DNA from: Anaerolineales bacterium
GTDB taxonomy: Bacteria > Chloroflexota > Anaerolineae > Anaerolineales > UBA11657
Direction of reading: 5' to 3'
Assembly (NCBI GenBank): GCA_947503585.1
Contig: CANNEJ010000009.1
Coordinates: 1 to 14,302, forward strand
DNA length: 14,302 bases
Shown: positions 12,120 through 14,302 of the stretch, piece after piece
Numbering within the stretch: the stretch's first letter is position 1
Layout of the letters: every line of letters starts with the position of its first letter
Position numbers and translations under genes: made by a program
The notes under the pieces: model-generated
What the model was told of the DNA's origin: nothing
What the model saw: only the letters and a program-made list of their open reading frames with translations
Databases searched by the model: none

Positions 12120-14302
12120 GTTGAAGGCGGCTGTAAGCTTGTCCAGCGCAGTGAACAGCTGCGGCTTCCACTGCGCCGGGTCGGGCTCACGCGGCAGCCA
12201 GATTTTTCCCTTGGAGATGCGGCTGCCGGCGGGCAGTACATCGGTTAGTGTGGCGCGCGCAGCATCGCTTTCCCAAAAGCGGCTGCGCAGCGAAATCAGC
12301 CCGCCTTGCGTGCCCACGGCTTCCACGCCGGCGCTGTAGGCGCGCAGCTTTACGCGCAGTTGGTACAGCAGGTTGCGCAGCGCGGCGGGCAGCGCGCCAA
12401 ACCGGTCTTCCAGCTCAGAGCGCATCTCGGCAATGCTTTGCTCGGTGCTTAGCTCTGCCAGCCGCCGGTACAAGCGCACCCGCAGCGCTTGATCCGGAAT
12501 GTAGCCGGGCGGAATGCCCACCTCCAATGGCAGGTCGACCGATATCAGCGACAGATCCCAGCTGGGCAGCTCCCGGCCGTCGCCGTTGCTGGTCGCCCGC
12601 AGCTGATTGACGGCTTTGCGCAGCAGGCGCGTGTACAGGTGAAATCCTACCGCGGCAATATAGCCGCTCTGGCGCTTGCCAAGGATGTCGCCCGCACCGC
12701 GCATCTCCAGATCCCGCATGGCAATGCTGTAGCCCGCGCCCAGTTCAGTTTGCTCGGCAATGGTCTGCAGCCGTTCGCGCGCATCTTCGGTGATGCGCTT
12801 GCGGCCTTGCGTGGAATGCAGGAAGTAGGCGTAGGCGCGGTTGGCACCGCGGCCCACACGCCCGCGCAGCTGGTACAGCTGCGCCAGGCCAAACGTGTCG
12901 GCGCGATCCACAATCAGCGTGTTGGCGTTCGGGATGTCCAGCCCGCTCTCGATGATGGATGTGCACAGCAGCACATCATGCTCGCCGCGGATAAATTCGG
13001 CCATCACCTGCTCCAGCTGCTTCTCCGGCATTTGCCCGTGCGCCACCGTCAGGCGCGCCTCGGGCAGCAGTGCTGCCAGCTTGGCGCGCACCGTCTCAAT
13101 TGTTTGCACGCGGTTGTGAACAAAGAACACCTGCCCCTGCCGGTCCAGCTCGCGCAAAATGGCCTGGCGCAGCACGTGCTCTTTAAACGGGCCAACATGC
13201 GTGATGACGGGCAGGCGCTCGTTGGGCGGCGTGTTGATGGTGCTGATGTCGCGCACGCCCGTCAGGCTCAGGTACAGCGTGCGCGGGATGGGCGTTGCGG
13301 TAAGCGTCAGAATGTCCAGCGTGGTGCGCATGGCTTTGAGGTGTTCTTTGTGCGTCACGCCAAAGCGCTGTTCTTCATCAATGATCAGCAGCCCGAGATC
13401 TTTGAACTGCACATCTGCCTGCACCAGGCGGTGTGTGCCGATGATGATGTCAATGGTGCCGGCCGCCAGCTCTTTTATAATCTGGCGCTGCTGCGCGGCG
13501 TTGCGAAAGCGCGAGAGCATCTCAACGCGCACCGGAAACGCCGCCAGCCGGCGCTGAAATGTTTGAAAGTGCTGCTGCGCCAGCACTGTCGTGGGCACCA
13601 GGATTGCCACCTGTTTGCTGTCTGCAATTGCCTTGAAGGCCGCGCGCAATGCCACTTCGGTTTTGCCGTAGCCCACATCCCCGCAGATCAGGCGGTCCAT
13701 CGGGCGCGGGCGCTCCATGTCTTCGGTCACCGCTGCAATTGCGCGCTGCTGATCCTCAGTTTCAGTGTAGGCGAAGGAGGCGGCCAGCTCCTGCTGCCAG
13801 CGCGCATCGGCAGAAAATGCGTAGCCGGGCGCAGCTGCGCGCCGCGCATATAAGTCCAGCAGCTCCTGCGCCAGCACCTCGGCTGCCTGGCGCGCCTGAT
13901 CACGCGCGCGCGGCCACTCGGCAGAGCCCAGGCGCGAAAGCTCGGGCGTGCGTTCGTCCGGCCCGATGTAGCGGCTAAGCTGGTCAGCTTGCGTGATGGG
14001 CACATACAGGTGGTCGCCGTTCTCATAAACCACAAGCAGGTACTCGCGCTCAGTCTCGTGCAGCGTGCGCGTCACCAGCTCGGTGAACTGGCCGATGCCA
14101 TGCTCCAGGTGCACCACTAAATCGCCGGGCTGAAATTCTTCAAACGCACTTTCGGGCGCTGCGGCGGCAGCCCGGCGCAGCGTGCGCTGGCGCGGCTCCG
14201 GCCGGCTCCAGCCGAAAATTTCTGCGTCGGTCAGAAGGTGCAGACGCTTTTCCGCAGCGCCTTTGGTGTGCGTTTCCAAGCGCAGCACCCAGCCCTCGGC
14301 CA
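12111..14302 (-). CDS. mfd: Transcription-repair coupling factor Mfd, C-terminal 729 residues
   Basis: DNA translocase that removes RNA polymerase stalled at lesions and recruits UvrA for nucleotide excision repair. The frame runs from TAA (12111-12113) to the right edge without a start, so roughly the first 400 residues (the UvrB-like domains that recruit UvrA) lie outside; full Mfd is about 1,100-1,180 residues. Seen, in protein order by genome position: the RNA-polymerase-interacting CarD-like domain 'GDLVVHLEHGIGQF' (about 14126-14085); Walker A 'GDVGYGKTE' (13682-13656); motif Ia 'VPTTVLAQQH'; motif II 'DEEQRFG' (from 13379), DEEQ as usual for Mfd/RecG; 'TATPIPRTLYLSLTGVRD'; motif VI 'QLRGRVGRG' (about 12872-12846); the translocation motif region with 'DLEMRGAGDILGKRQSG'; and the C-terminal domain. 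A GTG at 14288 is internal, since homology continues beyond it. No frameshift is visible. Confidence 0.97.
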   Translation of the reverse strand, partial: AEGWVLRLETHTKGAAEKRLHLLTDAEIFGWSRPEPRQRTLRRAAAAAPESAFEEFQPGDLVVHLEHGIGQFTELVTRTLHETEREYLLVVYENGDHLYVPITQADQLSRYIGPDERTPELSRLGSAEWPRARDQARQAAEVLAQELLDLYARRAAAPGYAFSADARWQQELAASFAYTETEDQQRAIAAVTEDMERPRPMDRLICGDVGYGKTEVALRAAFKAIADSKQVAILVPTTVLAQQHFQTFQRRLAAFPVRVEMLSRFRNAAQQRQIIKELAAGTIDIIIGTHRLVQADVQFKDLGLLIIDEEQRFGVTHKEHLKAMRTTLDILTLTATPIPRTLYLSLTGVRDISTINTPPNERLPVITHVGPFKEHVLRQAILRELDRQGQVFFVHNRVQTIETVRAKLAALLPEARLTVAHGQMPEKQLEQVMAEFIRGEHDVLLCTSIIESGLDIPNANTLIVDRADTFGLAQLYQLRGRVGRGANRAYAYFLHSTQGRKRITEDARERLQTIAEQTELGAGYSIAMRDLEMRGAGDILGKRQSGYIAAVGFHLYTRLLRKAVNQLRATSNGDGRELPSWDLSLISVDLPLEVGIPPGYIPDQALRVRLYRRLAELSTEQSIAEMRSELEDRFGALPAALRNLLYQLRVKLRAYSAGVEAVGTQGGLISLRSRFWESDAARATLTDVLPAGSRISKGKIWLPREPDPAQWKPQLFTALDKLTAAFNRA

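Noticed and set aside
12489..13853. 454-codon open frame on the plus strand inside mfd
   Set aside because: It lies antisense to an intact, highly conserved mfd; its His/Arg/Ala-rich translation has no domain and reflects GC-rich codon bias on the other strand.
1..14302. CRISPR array, tRNA/rRNA, insertion sequence or defence island
   Set aside because: No regularly spaced direct repeats, no tRNA-like cloverleaf with a CCA end, and no transposase, integrase or restriction-modification partner was seen on either strand by reading; the single HNH protein is not enough.

Overview
The window is about 14.3 kb of GC-rich (roughly 60%), densely coding bacterial chromosome. It carries conserved housekeeping genes and a few lineage-flavoured ones. 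The mix suggests a Chloroflexota bacterium of the Anaerolineae type: a single Flp/type IVb pilin with a 'GQGLVEYALIL' start, a membrane-anchored protein with tandem FlgD-like Ig repeats, a long-form HPF, and a standalone HNH endonuclease of the 'DHVLPR..GG..WENVV' type. This placement is an inference from gene style, not from a marker gene. No rRNA, tRNA, CRISPR array, transposase, integrase or phage gene was seen.

Layout, left half (+ strand, 1-5910). The 3' part of a NagD-type HAD phosphatase (1-514) is followed by rlmN (23S rRNA/tRNA adenosine C2 methyltransferase) and, 5 bases later, wecB (UDP-GlcNAc 2-epimerase). A good sigma70-like promoter then drives a 53-residue Flp pilin. Next come comFC (DNA-uptake-type phosphoribosyltransferase) and hpf (ribosome hibernation factor, strong Shine-Dalgarno). 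A perfect 13-bp dyad separates hpf from a 387-residue protein that I recognise only partly; its N-terminal half looks like a degenerate nucleotidyltransferase.

Middle (- strand, 5939-9268). Reading leftwards from the divergent promoter region there are an FlgD-Ig surface protein with an N-terminal anchor, a DinB-family protein, a 211-bp stretch without a convincing gene, a family 2 glycosyltransferase, and an HNH endonuclease that converges on the 387-residue gene.

Right part. lon (+, 9543-12092) has a long lysine/proline-rich tail and a structured leader. It converges, with an 18-bp gap, on mfd (-, 12111 to the window edge, N-terminus outside).

Functionally the window joins stress and quality-control genes (lon, hpf, mfd, rlmN) with envelope genes (wecB, glycosyltransferase, FlgD-Ig protein, pilin). 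I see no coherent multi-gene defence or biosynthetic system. The most unfamiliar items are the 387-residue protein, the C-terminal domain of the FlgD-Ig protein, the basic tail of Lon, and a set of stem-loops lacking an adjacent U-tract in the gene gaps, three of them with 8-nt loops.
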